Assembly (NCBI RefSeq): GCF_044904705.1
Contig: NZ_JADIKL010000003.1
Coordinates: forward strand, 310,001-374,000
Direction of reading: 5' to 3'
DNA length: 64,000 nt
From: Rhodanobacter_A agri
Lineage (GTDB): Bacteria; Pseudomonadota; Gammaproteobacteria; Xanthomonadales; Rhodanobacteraceae
Part shown: positions 17,323-26,933 of the stretch, one piece after another
How positions within the stretch are numbered: position 1 is the stretch's first letter
How the letters are laid out: the number at the start of each line of letters is the position of its first letter
Translations under genes and position numbers: made by a program
Notes under the pieces: generated by a model
The model's database searches: none
Seen by the model: only the letters and a program-made list of their open reading frames with translations
Told to the model about the DNA's origin: nothing

Positions 17323-18433
17323 AGTCTTTGCGATATCGGCGCTAGCCCTCGTGCACGTCTTCGTGGGCTACCCGCTGTGGATGCTCGCGCTGGCGCGCTG
17401 GCGGCCGCGCCCGGTGCAGCGGCGCGTGTGGACGCCCCGTGTCACCGCGGTGCTCGCGGTGCACGATGGCGCCGCGCACGTGCAGGCCAAGCTGGCAAAT
17501 CTGCTCGCGCTGGACTACCCGTCCGCGCTGCTCGACATCGTGGTGGCCTGCGACGGCTGCCGCGACGACAGTGCGGCGCGCTGCCGGCAACTGGGCGATC
17601 CGCGCATCCACGTGCTCGAGTTCGACACGCGGCGCGGCAAGGCCTCCTGCGTCAACGACGCGGTGGCGCACGCGCGCGGCGAGGTGCTGCTGATGACCGA
17701 CGTGCGCCAGCGGCTGGAACCGGATGCGCTGCGCCGACTGATCGCCGACCTCGGCGATCCGGGCGTGGGCGCGGTGGGTGGACAGCTGCGCCTGTTCGAC
17801 GCGCAGACCGGCTTTGCCCGCGGCATCGACGCCTACTGGCGCTACGAGACGCTGATCCGTATCAGCGAGAGCCGCTCGGGCTCGGCAATCGGCGTCAGCG
17901 GCGCGCTTTACGCGATGCGCCGCGAACTGTTCCGCCCGCTGCCGCCGGGCACCGTGCTGGACGACGTGCTGGTGCCGATGCAGGTGGCCGCAGCCGGCTT
18001 GCGCGTGGTCTACGAACCGATGGCGGTGGCCTGGGACGGCACCTCGCAGCAGCCGCGCGAAGAGCAGCGGCGCAAGATCCGCACGCTGGCCGGCAACTAC
18101 CAGCTGATCCAGCTGGCGCCCTGGCTGCTGCTGCCCTGGCGCAATCCGCTGTGGTTCCGCTTCGTCAGCCACAAGCTGCTGCGCCTGCTGGCGCCCTGGC
18201 TGCTGCTGGCGCTGGCACTCTCGGCGGCGCTGCTGGCGACGCACCATGTACTGTTCGCGATGACTGCGCTGGCGCTGGCCGCGGGGCTCGCCGCGGTAGT
18301 GGCCGGGCGCTTCCTGCCGGCGCTGGGCGGGCGCTTGCCGATACGGCTGCTGACCGCCTTCTGCTATCTCAACCTGTTCGCCGCGCAGGCGCTGCTGGCG
18401 TTCGCGCGCAATCGGAGGTTGCACCTGTGGTGA
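17303..18433 (+). CDS. Membrane glycosyltransferase, GT2 family
   Basis: A 376-residue protein starting at TTG 17303, supported by GGGGAGA at 17290-17296; the start lies inside the end of the NRPS gene. An N-terminal membrane segment is followed by a GT-A type catalytic domain (about 45-285), then about three hydrophobic helices (290-370). Visible GT2 signatures are VACDGCRDDS near 83, TDVRQRL near 132 in the DxD position, LDDVLVP near 218 and QRRKIRT in the QxxRW position. It should transfer a sugar from a nucleotide donor at the inner face of the membrane, to a lipid carrier or a growing chain. The weak form of the QxxRW motif leaves open whether it is processive. Position just after the NRPS genes suggests it could also glycosylate a peptide. 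Confidence 0.87.
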   Translation: MIGFASEVFAISALALVHVFVGYPLWMLALARWRPRPVQRRVWTPRVTAVLAVHDGAAHVQAKLANLLALDYPSALLDIVVACDGCRDDSAARCRQLGDPRIHVLEFDTRRGKASCVNDAVAHARGEVLLMTDVRQRLEPDALRRLIADLGDPGVGAVGGQLRLFDAQTGFARGIDAYWRYETLIRISESRSGSAIGVSGALYAMRRELFRPLPPGTVLDDVLVPMQVAAAGLRVVYEPMAVAWDGTSQQPREEQRRKIRTLAGNYQLIQLAPWLLLPWRNPLWFRFVSHKLLRLLAPWLLLALALSAALLATHHVLFAMTALALAAGLAAVVAGRFLPALGGRLPIRLLTAFCYLNLFAAQALLAFARNRRLHLW

Positions 18434-18509
18434 GCATTCGATGCAAGCGGATCGACCCGGTGGCGGCGCGCCGCGGCCTTGAGGCGGGGCTATCCCGCAG
18501 GTGGCGCGC

Positions 18510-19943
18510 ATGTTCCTGCTGATCCTCGTCTACCTGTGCTTCGCGATCGTCCGCCCGCAGGACTTCCTGCCGGGGATGGCGAACCTGCCGGTGATGTCGA
18601 TCACCTTGCTGCTGGCCTTCGTCGGCTGGCTGCTGCGCGGCGCGCGCACCTCCGGCGCGCCGCAGTTCCTGCTGCTGCCGGTGTTCGTGCTGATCGCGAT
18701 GGCCTCGGAGGTGATCAGCGGCTGGAGCGGCGGCATGCAGTACGTGATCGAACAGATGGGGCCGTCGCTGATCGTGTTCTTCGTGCTGGCGAGCGCGCTG
18801 GACAATCCGCGCCGCACCGCCATCGCCTTCGCGGTGATCGGGCTGTGTGCGATGGTGCTGGCCCTGCACAGCGTGCAGCAGGCCGAGCAAGGCGTGGGCT
18901 GGACCGGCATGACCCTGGGTGAGGACGGGCGCATCCGCTACGTGGGCATCTTCAACGACCCCAACGACCTCGGCCTGCTGTTCGTGATGGCCTTGCCGAT
19001 GGTGGTCTGCCTCGCTTCGCGCGCCGGCTTTTTCGGTCGCTGGTTCTGGCGCATCGGCGCAGTGCTGCTGCTGTTCGGCGTCTACCTGACCAAGTCGCGC
19101 GGCACCCAGCTGGCAGTGCTGCTGATGGGCGCGGTCTGGCTGTGGCAGAAGCGCGGGCTTCTGACCGCAGGCTCGCTGGGTTTCGTCGGCCTGGTCGGCC
19201 TGATGCTGATGCCCTCTACGCGCATGAACGACCTGGACCCGGACGAAGAGTCCGCCTTCGGCCGCGTGGATGCCTGGTACGAAGGGCTGGACATGTTCAA
19301 GACGCATCCGCTGTTCGGCGTGGGCTTCGGCAACTTCACCGACTACAACACGCTCACCGCGCACAACTCCTTCGTGCTGGTGCTGGCCGAGACGGGTTTC
19401 CTGGGTTTCATGACCTGGCTGGCCTTCGTCGGCTACTGCTTCTGGATGATGTGGCGCCTGCTGCGGCTGCAGACCGGCCTGGCAAGGGCGGTGCAGGCCA
19501 CAGTGCACGCGGTGGCGGCGGTACGCCCGCAGGCGCGCCTGGCGCTGGCGCCGCCGCTGCCGGTCGACGTCGACGTGGTGCAGCGCCGGCAAGCCCTGGT
19601 GCGCGGACGGGTCGGCGCGACGGCGAATCCGGGAACCGCGCCGGACCAGCACGACACCGCGGCCGAGGCTCGCCAGGCCCGCGCCGAGCAGGCACTGTCG
19701 CTGACCTTGTTCTGCGCGCTGTGCGGTTTCTTCCTGGCCGCGTTCTTCCTCAGCCGCAGCTACAACATCATGCTCTACACGCTGGCCGCGGTCGCGGTGG
19801 GCCACTACGCCAACATGCGCCAGCGGCACGACACGCTGCCGCGTTTCGCCCTTTCCGTCAGCGGCTGGCGCTGGTTGCCGATCGCACTGGTGAGCGTGGT
19901 CGCGCTCTACATCCTGGTCGCCATCCTGTTGCGAACGTCATGA
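18510..19943 (+). CDS. O-antigen ligase / Wzy-type polymerase family membrane protein
   Basis: About 477 residues with ten or more hydrophobic segments. The Wzy_C signature lies in a long outer loop: HPLFGVGFGNFTDYN followed by TAHNSFVLVLAETG. GTG 18501 is an alternative start, but CAGG at 18498-18501 sits about 8 bases ahead of ATG 18510. This family polymerises repeat units or ligates glycans to lipid or protein on the periplasmic side. An Ala/Arg-rich cytoplasmic-looking insert of about 80 residues (about 325-405) interrupts the C-terminal membrane part and looks family-variable. The gene follows the GT2 gene by 76 bp and overlaps the flippase gene by ATGA. Polymerase and ligase roles cannot be told apart by eye. 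Confidence 0.85.
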   Translation: MFLLILVYLCFAIVRPQDFLPGMANLPVMSITLLLAFVGWLLRGARTSGAPQFLLLPVFVLIAMASEVISGWSGGMQYVIEQMGPSLIVFFVLASALDNPRRTAIAFAVIGLCAMVLALHSVQQAEQGVGWTGMTLGEDGRIRYVGIFNDPNDLGLLFVMALPMVVCLASRAGFFGRWFWRIGAVLLLFGVYLTKSRGTQLAVLLMGAVWLWQKRGLLTAGSLGFVGLVGLMLMPSTRMNDLDPDEESAFGRVDAWYEGLDMFKTHPLFGVGFGNFTDYNTLTAHNSFVLVLAETGFLGFMTWLAFVGYCFWMMWRLLRLQTGLARAVQATVHAVAAVRPQARLALAPPLPVDVDVVQRRQALVRGRVGATANPGTAPDQHDTAAEARQARAEQALSLTLFCALCGFFLAAFFLSRSYNIMLYTLAAVAVGHYANMRQRHDTLPRFALSVSGWRWLPIALVSVVALYILVAILLRTS

Positions 19944-21490
19944 ACCATCGCTCGCTCGCTCTGCGCAACACGTTGTTCTCCTCGCTGGGGATCTATGTCG
20001 AGTACTTCCTCGGCATGGTCTGCGCGGTGCTGATCGCGCGCCACCTGGGGCCGCGCCAGTACGGCATCTACGGCCTGTTCATCTGGTTCGCGGCGATCGG
20101 CATCGTGGTGACCAACTCAGGCATCACTACCGGCGTGATCAAGTTCGTCGCGGAGTTGCGCGGCAGCCGCCAGCCGGAACTGATCCGGCCGATGCTTGCC
20201 TACATGCGCGGTGTGCAGCGTTGGCACCTGCTGGTGGTCCTGGGCATCGGCCTTGGCCTGTTCGTACTGCTCGGGCACCGCTATGCCGCCGAGCTGAGCA
20301 CGCTGGAGTTCGTCTTGCTGGCAGCCGCGGTGGGTATGCGTGCGCCATACATGTTCAACGTGGCGATCGCCAAGGGCTTCGAGGCCTTCGACGCGACCGC
20401 CCGGATCACCCTGATAGCCGCGCCGACCAACCTCGTACTGGTGATCGCGGCAATGCTGCTGCACGGCGACATCCTGTGGTTCGTGGTGATGTACGCGATC
20501 TCCAGCGCGATGTTCCTGCTTGCCTCGCAGTACCAGGTGCACCGGCTGCTGGCGCCGCTGCCGCGCATCGGCAAGCTGCCGGCGGAGCTGCTGCAGCGCA
20601 TCCGCCGGCACCTGCGCATCGTCTCGCTGACCATCATCGTGAGCTTCCTGATCGCCAGCGACGTGGAGATCCTGTTCCTCAACATGTTCGCTACCCCGGC
20701 CGCAGCGGGTTACTTCAAGGTGGCCTACCAGCTGGCCACCGGCATCATGCTGCTGGTGCCCGGCGTGTTCAGCGCGGTGTTGCTGCCGATGATGGCGAAG
20801 GCGCTGAGCGAGGGACGCGCCGAGGGCGGCCGCCGCTTCGTCGCGGTGACCTCGTACCTGGCCCTGCTCAGCGCGCCGGTGGCGGTATTCGGCATCTGCT
20901 TCGCGGCTGCGGTGATCGGGCTGCTGTACGGTCCGGCCTTTGCCGCCGCGGCGCCGGTGTTCGCGCTGTGCATGCTGGCCAGTGCGGTGGGCACCTCGGG
21001 ACAAGGCGCGACCAGCCTGCTGGTGAGCGCCGATCGCCAGCACGTGATCCTGACGCTCACCTTGCTGTTCGGCGTGTTCAAGATCGCCATGGACGTGACT
21101 CTGATCCGCCACTTCGGGCTGCACGGGGCGATGGCGGCGATCGTCGTCGCTGCGCTGACCAGCTCTTCGGCCTTCCTGTGGCTGGGCATGCGCGTCGGCG
21201 GCTTGCCGCTGGAATGGCGCCGGCTCGCGCGCATCGTGCTGGCCGCCGTGCTGGCCGGCGCGGTCGCCTCGCTGGTACTGCCGCTGCATCTGCCGCCGTT
21301 GGCGACGCTGCTGCTGGGCGGACCGCTGCTGGTCGCGGCCTACCTGCCGTTCACATTGTGGCTGCGCTGCTGGACCCACGCCGACATCGAGCAGCTGAAG
21401 GAACTGCACGGACGTTTCGCGGCAGGGCGCCCGCTGCTGCTGGGGCGCCTGCTGGCATGGTCGGGCGCGCGGGCGGGGCAGCAACCATGA
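19940..21490 (+). CDS. Wzx-type polysaccharide flippase (MOP/MATE-like)
   Basis: A 516-residue protein with about 12-14 hydrophobic segments spread along its whole length and the N-terminal pattern of polysaccharide exporters: SSLGIYVEYFLGM then ARHLGPRQYGIYGL, the usual lgp.eyGiy motif. Such proteins move undecaprenyl-linked repeat units across the inner membrane. Together with the preceding Wzy-type protein and the Wza/Wzz-type genes on the other strand it makes a full Wzx/Wzy-dependent export set. Start and stop both overlap the neighbours by ATGA, so translation is coupled. A large non-sugar substrate such as a lipid-linked glycopeptide cannot be excluded. Confidence 0.88.
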   Translation: MNHRSLALRNTLFSSLGIYVEYFLGMVCAVLIARHLGPRQYGIYGLFIWFAAIGIVVTNSGITTGVIKFVAELRGSRQPELIRPMLAYMRGVQRWHLLVVLGIGLGLFVLLGHRYAAELSTLEFVLLAAAVGMRAPYMFNVAIAKGFEAFDATARITLIAAPTNLVLVIAAMLLHGDILWFVVMYAISSAMFLLASQYQVHRLLAPLPRIGKLPAELLQRIRRHLRIVSLTIIVSFLIASDVEILFLNMFATPAAAGYFKVAYQLATGIMLLVPGVFSAVLLPMMAKALSEGRAEGGRRFVAVTSYLALLSAPVAVFGICFAAAVIGLLYGPAFAAAAPVFALCMLASAVGTSGQGATSLLVSADRQHVILTLTLLFGVFKIAMDVTLIRHFGLHGAMAAIVVAALTSSSAFLWLGMRVGGLPLEWRRLARIVLAAVLAGAVASLVLPLHLPPLATLLLGGPLLVAAYLPFTLWLRCWTHADIEQLKELHGRFAAGRPLLLGRLLAWSGARAGQQP

Positions 21491-22842
21491 GCGTCTACGA
21501 ACACATGTTCCGCCGGGTGCTCTACCCGGCCTACGAATCGGGCCTGCGCCGGCGCCGCACGCTGGCCTGGCTCGCCGACTACGAACGCGACCAGTGGCTG
21601 GCGCCCGAGCAGATCCTCGCGTTGCAGTGGGAACGGCTGCAACGCTTGCTGCAGCATTGCGAGCAGCACGTGCCCTGGTATCGCCGGCGCTGGCGCGAGC
21701 TGGGCATCGCGGCGGCGGACATCCGCAGCCTGGACGATTACGCGCGCCTGCCGGTGCTGGGCAAGGACGAGATCCGCGAGCACTTCGACGAGTTCAAGGC
21801 CGACGGCTGGCACGACCGCCTGCTGTACAAAGCCACCGGCGGCTCCACCGGCCAGCCGATGCGCTTCGGCTACACCCGCGAGAGCAACGAGCGGCGCACC
21901 GCCGTGATGTGGCGCGGCTACGACTGGGCCGGCGCGCGCATGGGCCGGCGCACGCTGTTCGTGTGGGGTGGCGCGGTGGGTCGGCCGCATCCACTGCATC
22001 AACTGAAGGAGCGGCTCTACCAGGCCGCGTTCGCGCGCCGGATGCTCAACAGCTTCCATATGACCGACGCCAACCTGGGCGAATACGCCGACGCCATCGA
22101 CGCGTACCGGCCGGAGGTGATCGTGGGCTATGTGGGCCCGCTGGTGCGCCTCGCGCAATGGCTGCTCGAACAGCAGCGCCGGGTGGCGCAACCGGTGTCG
22201 GTGCTCGGCGCGGCCGAGGCGCTGCACGACTTCCAGCGCGAACTGATCGAGCGCGCGTTCGGCTGCCCGGCCTACAACACCTACGGCTGCCGCGAGGTCA
22301 TGCTGATCGCGTCCGAGTGCGAACAGCGGCACGGCCTGCACGTCAACGCCGACCATCTGGTGGTGGAGCTGCACGGCGCGGCGGCAGCCGGCGCCAGCGG
22401 CGAGGTGCTGCTCACCGATCTTTCCAACTACGGCATGCCGCTGTTGCGCTACGCCAACGGCGACATGGCCACCGCCAGCGCGGAGACCTGCCCGTGCGGG
22501 CGCGGCCTGCCGCTGCTGGCGCACGTGGACGGCCGCAAGCTGGACGCGATCCGCACGCCCGACGGCCACCTGCTGCCCGGCGAGTTCTTCCCGCACATGC
22601 TCAAGGACGTGCCGGGCCTGCGCCGCTTCCAGCTGGTGCAGCGCCGGCTCGACCGGCTCGAGCTCGCGCTGGTCTGCGACGACCGCTTCGACGACGCTTC
22701 GATGGCGTACATCCGCCACGAGCTGGCCAAGGTAGTCGGCGACAGCGTCGCGCTCGACTGCCGCATCGTCGACGACATTCCCCTGACGCCCAGCGGCAAG
22801 CTGCGCGTCACCGTTTCCGCCCTTGCCGCTCCGCCCGCATGA
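21487..22842 (+). CDS. CapK/PaaK-like adenylate-forming enzyme
   Basis: A 451-residue member of the phenylacetate-CoA ligase-like ANL family often named CapK in capsule loci. Signatures are the P-loop YKATGGSTGQPM near 114-125, NTYGCREVM near 260-268 in the YGxxE position, and a C-terminal subdomain ending in the LTPSGKLR motif that carries the catalytic Lys. There is no carrier domain. A CPCGR element near 337 fits the Cys-rich turn seen in PaaK relatives. Its job in polysaccharide loci is unsettled; activation of an acid for attachment to a sugar or an acyl carrier is likely. Here it could also activate a starter or capping acid for the NRPS line. Both ends overlap the neighbours by ATGA. 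Confidence 0.85.
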   Translation: MSVYEHMFRRVLYPAYESGLRRRRTLAWLADYERDQWLAPEQILALQWERLQRLLQHCEQHVPWYRRRWRELGIAAADIRSLDDYARLPVLGKDEIREHFDEFKADGWHDRLLYKATGGSTGQPMRFGYTRESNERRTAVMWRGYDWAGARMGRRTLFVWGGAVGRPHPLHQLKERLYQAAFARRMLNSFHMTDANLGEYADAIDAYRPEVIVGYVGPLVRLAQWLLEQQRRVAQPVSVLGAAEALHDFQRELIERAFGCPAYNTYGCREVMLIASECEQRHGLHVNADHLVVELHGAAAAGASGEVLLTDLSNYGMPLLRYANGDMATASAETCPCGRGLPLLAHVDGRKLDAIRTPDGHLLPGEFFPHMLKDVPGLRRFQLVQRRLDRLELALVCDDRFDDASMAYIRHELAKVVGDSVALDCRIVDDIPLTPSGKLRVTVSALAAPPA

Positions 22843-23966
22843 ATGCATCGATGAACATCACCCACGTCGTGGAAAACCTCAATCGCGGAGGGCTGGAGCG
22901 CGTTGTGCTCGACCTGGTCAAGCTGCAGCAGCAACAAGGCCACCGCTGCCAGGTGGTGTGCCTGTTCGAACGCGGCACGCTGGCGCACGAGCTGGATGCC
23001 GCGGGCATCCCGGTGCATGCCTGCGGCAAGCGCAGGGGGTTCGATGTCAAGGCGCTGTCGTGCGTGCGTCGGCTGATCCGCGCCCACCGCACCGACGTGC
23101 TGCACAGCCACAACGCGGTGGCGCACTACCTCGCGGTGCTGGCCAGCCTCGGGCTGCACGTGGGCAAGGTCATCAACACCCGCCACGGCATGGGCGGCAT
23201 GCAACGCTGGAACCGCGCCGAGATGCTCTATCGCGCCAGCCTTGCCCACACCGACGCGGTGGCGATGGTCTGCGAGGCCGCCTGCAACGGCGCGATCGAG
23301 CATGGCCTGGTGCCGCAGCGCAAGCTGCGGGTGGTACCGAACGGCGTCCGTGTGCAGGAGTTCACCGTCGCCTCGCCGGCCGCGCGCGCACGCCTGCGCG
23401 AGGCGCTCCGGCTGTCGCCGCAGACACGCGTGATCGGCACGGTGGGACGGCTCAACTGGGCCAAGGATCAGGCCAACCTGATCCACGCCTTCCGCCACGT
23501 GCACGAGCAGCTGCCCGACAGCGCGCTGGTCATGATCGGCGACGGCAGCCTGCGGCCGGAGCTGGAGGCGTGCGCGCGCGACGAGGGCGTGGCCGGCGCG
23601 GTGCATTTCCTCGGCGATCGCAGCGACGTGCGCGATTTGCTGCAAGGCCTGGATGTGTTCGTGTTGTCCTCGGTGAGCGAAGGTTATTCGATGGCCTTGC
23701 TGGAAGCCTCCGCCACCGCGTTGCCGATCGTCGCCACCGACGTTGGCGGCAACCGCGAGATCGTGCTGCACGGCGTCACCGGCTCCATCGTGCCGGCGCG
23801 CGACGCCGAGGCATTGGCACAGGCGGTCCTCGCACTGCTGCGCAATCCGGAGCACGCCGCGCGCCTCGGCGCGGCCGCTCGCGCGATGATGGAGGCCAGC
23901 GGTTCGCTCGAGGCCATGGCGGTGCGCTATGCCGCGCTCTACGAGCCACGGAGGCAGGGCGCATGA
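22839..23966 (+). CDS. Glycosyltransferase, GT4 family (first)
   Basis: A 375-residue GT-B protein. The N-terminal Rossmann half begins NITHVVENLNRGGLERVV, a pattern typical of GT4 enzymes of polysaccharide loci. The C-terminal half holds GTVGRLNWAKDQ, VMIGDGSLRPELE, and the donor-site segment SSVSEGYSMALLEASATALP with its E(x7)E acids. It should add one sugar from a nucleotide donor to the lipid-linked unit on the cytoplasmic side. Start overlaps the CapK-like gene and stop overlaps the next GT4 gene, both by ATGA. The sugar cannot be deduced. Confidence 0.9.
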   Translation: MNASMNITHVVENLNRGGLERVVLDLVKLQQQQGHRCQVVCLFERGTLAHELDAAGIPVHACGKRRGFDVKALSCVRRLIRAHRTDVLHSHNAVAHYLAVLASLGLHVGKVINTRHGMGGMQRWNRAEMLYRASLAHTDAVAMVCEAACNGAIEHGLVPQRKLRVVPNGVRVQEFTVASPAARARLREALRLSPQTRVIGTVGRLNWAKDQANLIHAFRHVHEQLPDSALVMIGDGSLRPELEACARDEGVAGAVHFLGDRSDVRDLLQGLDVFVLSSVSEGYSMALLEASATALPIVATDVGGNREIVLHGVTGSIVPARDAEALAQAVLALLRNPEHAARLGAAARAMMEASGSLEAMAVRYAALYEPRRQGA

Positions 23967-25129
23967 AGGTGTTGGTGCTGACCAACCTGTTCCCCACGCC
24001 CTGGGATCCGCTGCGCGGCGCGTTCAACCGCCAGCAGTTCGAGCGGCTGGGCCGGCGCCACGCGCTGGACGTGCTAACCGCGGTGGATTTCCGCGAGCGG
24101 CTGCGCGGCCGGCGCGGCAATGTGCAGGTGGCGGGGCTGGGCACCGACCATTTCGTATTCGTCTACCCGCCGCGATTCGGCCGCGCGCTGCATGCGGCGT
24201 GCTGGCTGCTTTCGCTGCTGCTACAGCGCGGCTGGCGACTGCGCGCAGCCGGCTACGACTGCATCCTGGCCAGTTGGGCTTACCCCGATGCGGTGGCCGC
24301 CGGCTGGCTGGCGCGCCTGCTCAGCATTCCGTACGTGGTGAAGGTGCACGGCAGCGACCTCAACGTGCAGGCCACCCATGCGCTGCGCCGGCCGCAGATC
24401 GCCGCCAGCCTGCGCGCCGCCGCCGCCGTGGTCACGGTGAGCCGGGCGCTGGCCGGCAAGGCGGTGGCACTGGGCGCCGACGCGGCGCGCGTGCACACGC
24501 TCTACAACGGCGTCGACAGCAAGCGCTTCGCGCCCGGCGACCAGGCCGCGGCGCGTGCGCGGCTCGGCCTGGAGGACGACGCCGGGCCGCTGCTGCTCTA
24601 CGTCGGCAACCTGAAGGAGAGCAAGGGCTGTCTCGATCTGCTGGAAGCCTTCGCGGCGATGGAGCATGCACAGGCACGGCTGATCTATGTGGGCGAAGGC
24701 CCGTGCCGGAGTGCCTTGCTTGCGCGCGCCCGTGCGCTGGGCATCGACACGCGCGTGCGCCTGGCCGGCGCGATGCCGCACGACGCGCTGCCCGACTGGT
24801 TCCGCGCCGCCGACCTGCTGTGCCTGCCCAGCCACAACGAAGGCGTGCCCAACGTGGTGCTGGAGGCGATGGCCTGCGGCACCCCGGTGGTGGCCACGCA
24901 GGTGGGCGGCATTCCCGAAGTGGTGCCCGCGCATGCCGGCCGGCTGGTGCCACTAGGCGACCGCGCGGCGCTGGCCGGCGCGCTGGCGGAAGCCACGGCG
25001 CAGACATGGGATCATGCCGCCATCGTGGATCACGCGCGCAGCTTCAGCTGGGAGGCCAACATCGACCGGTTCGATACCATCCTGCAGCAGGCCGCACGTG
25101 TCGGCGCCGCGGCGGAGGCGCTGCGATGA
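23963..25129 (+). CDS. Glycosyltransferase, GT4 family (second)
   Basis: A 388-residue GT-B fold protein. Its N-terminus, VLTNLFPTPWDPLRGAFNRQ, is characteristic of a GT4 subgroup common in exopolysaccharide loci. VKVHGSDLN near 130 is an acceptor-domain motif. LLYVGNLKESKG, YVGEGPCR and LPSHNEGVPNVVLEAMACGT form the donor site, with the E-x7-E pair in the last. It probably adds the second or third sugar of the repeat unit. ATGA overlaps on both sides place it in the same translationally coupled run. The donor sugar is unknown. Confidence 0.9.
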   Translation: MKVLVLTNLFPTPWDPLRGAFNRQQFERLGRRHALDVLTAVDFRERLRGRRGNVQVAGLGTDHFVFVYPPRFGRALHAACWLLSLLLQRGWRLRAAGYDCILASWAYPDAVAAGWLARLLSIPYVVKVHGSDLNVQATHALRRPQIAASLRAAAAVVTVSRALAGKAVALGADAARVHTLYNGVDSKRFAPGDQAAARARLGLEDDAGPLLLYVGNLKESKGCLDLLEAFAAMEHAQARLIYVGEGPCRSALLARARALGIDTRVRLAGAMPHDALPDWFRAADLLCLPSHNEGVPNVVLEAMACGTPVVATQVGGIPEVVPAHAGRLVPLGDRAALAGALAEATAQTWDHAAIVDHARSFSWEANIDRFDTILQQAARVGAAAEALR

Positions 25130-25767
25130 GCATCCGGCCCACGCGACGACAGCTGCTCGGCCTGCTGCCCGAACGGCTGGTGCTGGTGCGCGGCCCGCGC
25201 GAACCCGGCGCGCTCTATCTCAGCTTCGACGACGGCCCGCATCCGGAACACACGCCCCACTTGCTGGACTTGCTGGCCCGGCACGGCGTGCGGGCGAGCT
25301 TTTTCCTGGTCGGCCAGCGGATCGAGCAGCACCCCGCGCTGGTCGAGCGCATCGTGGCGGAGGGCCACGTCCTGGGCAATCACTCGTACAGCCACCCGAT
25401 GTTCCGCCGCCTCAGTCTGCGCGAGCAGCTCGACGAGGTGGAACGTACCGACCGGCTGCTGGCGGGCTTCGACCGCGCCGGCCCGCACCGCTTCCGGCCA
25501 CCGCGCGGCGACGTGTCGCTGCCGCTGCTGCTGGCCTTCGCGCGGCGCGGGCGCAACCTGGCCTATTGGTCCTACGACAGTCTCGACTACCAGCCGCGCC
25601 CGCCCGCGGAGCTGGCCGCGCGATTGCAGCGACGGCCGCCGGTGGACGGCGACGTGCTGCTGATGCACGACGACAGCAACTGTGCCGCGCAGATCCTCGC
25701 GCACCTGCTTCCCGCGTGGCTCGCCGAGGGGCGCAAGCTGCATGCGCTGCCGGCGGTGGCCGCATGA
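25126..25767 (+). CDS. Polysaccharide deacetylase, NodB domain
   Basis: A compact 213-residue NodB-homology protein (carbohydrate esterase family 4) with no clear signal peptide or membrane segment. The catalytic motifs are present: SFDDGP near 36 supplies the general base and a metal Asp, HSYSH near 86 supplies two metal His, and RPPRGD near 122 is motif 3. LLMHDDS near 178 fits motif 5, with a His. It should remove N- or O-acetyl groups from sugar residues. With no export signal it may act on a cytoplasmic lipid-linked intermediate rather than on the finished polymer. A free amino group produced in this way would be a natural site for amide attachment of a peptide; that last point is inference. 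Confidence 0.88.
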   Translation: MSIRPTRRQLLGLLPERLVLVRGPREPGALYLSFDDGPHPEHTPHLLDLLARHGVRASFFLVGQRIEQHPALVERIVAEGHVLGNHSYSHPMFRRLSLREQLDEVERTDRLLAGFDRAGPHRFRPPRGDVSLPLLLAFARRGRNLAYWSYDSLDYQPRPPAELAARLQRRPPVDGDVLLMHDDSNCAAQILAHLLPAWLAEGRKLHALPAVAA

Positions 25768-26933
25768 GGATTCTCTATCACCACCGCACGCGCGGGCGCG
25801 ACGTCGAGGGTGTGCACATTCGCGGCGTGGTCGGCGGCTTGCGCCAGCTGGGCCACGAAGTGGCCGTGATGTCCTTTCCCGGTGCGGACCCGGAACAGGA
25901 GCAGACCCACGGCGCAGCGAAGCCCAAGCGGCGCGGACATCTCGGCGCCCTGGTCTCGCGCATGCCGGGCGTGCTGTTCGAGGTGCTGGAACTGGGCTAC
26001 AACCTGGTCACCCTGGTGCGCATGCGCCGCGCGTTTGCGCGATTCAAGCCGCAACTGATCTACGAGCGTTATTCGCTGTTCCTGTTCGCCACCTTGTGGC
26101 TGGCGCGGCGACACGGCATTCCGGTGATCCTGGAGATCAACGATTCCGCGCTGGTCGAACGGGTGCGCCCGCTGTGGCTGAAATCCCTGGCGCGGCGCAT
26201 CGAAGGCTGGTGCCTGCGCCAGGCGACCGGGCTGGTGTTCATTTCCAGCTACTTCCAGCAGCAGGCCAGGGCCGCCTACGGCGACATCGCCCCCTCGGTC
26301 GTGTCACCGAATGCGGCCGACCTCGCCCGCTTCGATCCGTCCCGCCATGACCGCGAACGCCTGCGCGCCGAGCGCGGCGTGGCTGGACGCGTGGTATGCG
26401 GCTACGTCGGCGCGTTCGTGCACTGGCACGGCGTCAACGGTTTCGTGGAGGCGATCGCCGCGCGGCTGACCGAGGTGCCCGAGCTGGTGCTCGTGCTGGT
26501 CGGCGATGGCCGCAGCCTGCCCGAGGTGCGCGACCTGGTACAGGCACACGGCCTGGCCGACCGCATTCTGCTGCCCGGCCGGGTGCCGCACAACGAGATT
26601 CCCGCCTGGATCGCCTGCATGGACTACGCGGTACTGCCCGATTCCAACCGCTACGGCTCGCCAGTGAAGCTGTTCGAGTTCATGGCGATGGGCGTGGCGA
26701 TGGTCGCGCCCGACTATGCGCCGGTGGCCGAGGTGATCGACGATGGCCGCACCGGCTGGCTGTTCCCGCAGCGCGAGTTGCTGGCTTGCGTACAGCGCGT
26801 GCTGCAACTGGCCGCGCAGTCCGACGAACGCCTGCGCGTCGGCGCAGCCGCGCGCGAGTACATCGTGCGCGAACGACAGTGGCGCAACAACGCCGAGCAA
26901 TTGCTGGGACTTCTGCCGGAGGCACAGCGATGA
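25764..26933 (+). CDS. Glycosyltransferase, GT4 family (third)
   Basis: A 389-residue GT-B protein beginning RILYHHRTRGRDVEGVHI, a start I associate with GT4 enzymes of exosortase-type polysaccharide loci. YERYSLF near 95 and LEINDSALVER near 125 belong to the acceptor half. CGYVGAFVHWHGV, VGDGRSLPEV and GSPVKLFEFMAMG form the donor site; the last is the SPxKlfEymA subtype with its second Glu. It should act on the lipid-linked repeat unit at the cytoplasmic face. ATGA overlaps link it to the deacetylase upstream and the next gene downstream. Confidence 0.9.
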   Translation: MRILYHHRTRGRDVEGVHIRGVVGGLRQLGHEVAVMSFPGADPEQEQTHGAAKPKRRGHLGALVSRMPGVLFEVLELGYNLVTLVRMRRAFARFKPQLIYERYSLFLFATLWLARRHGIPVILEINDSALVERVRPLWLKSLARRIEGWCLRQATGLVFISSYFQQQARAAYGDIAPSVVSPNAADLARFDPSRHDRERLRAERGVAGRVVCGYVGAFVHWHGVNGFVEAIAARLTEVPELVLVLVGDGRSLPEVRDLVQAHGLADRILLPGRVPHNEIPAWIACMDYAVLPDSNRYGSPVKLFEFMAMGVAMVAPDYAPVAEVIDDGRTGWLFPQRELLACVQRVLQLAAQSDERLRVGAAAREYIVRERQWRNNAEQLLGLLPEAQR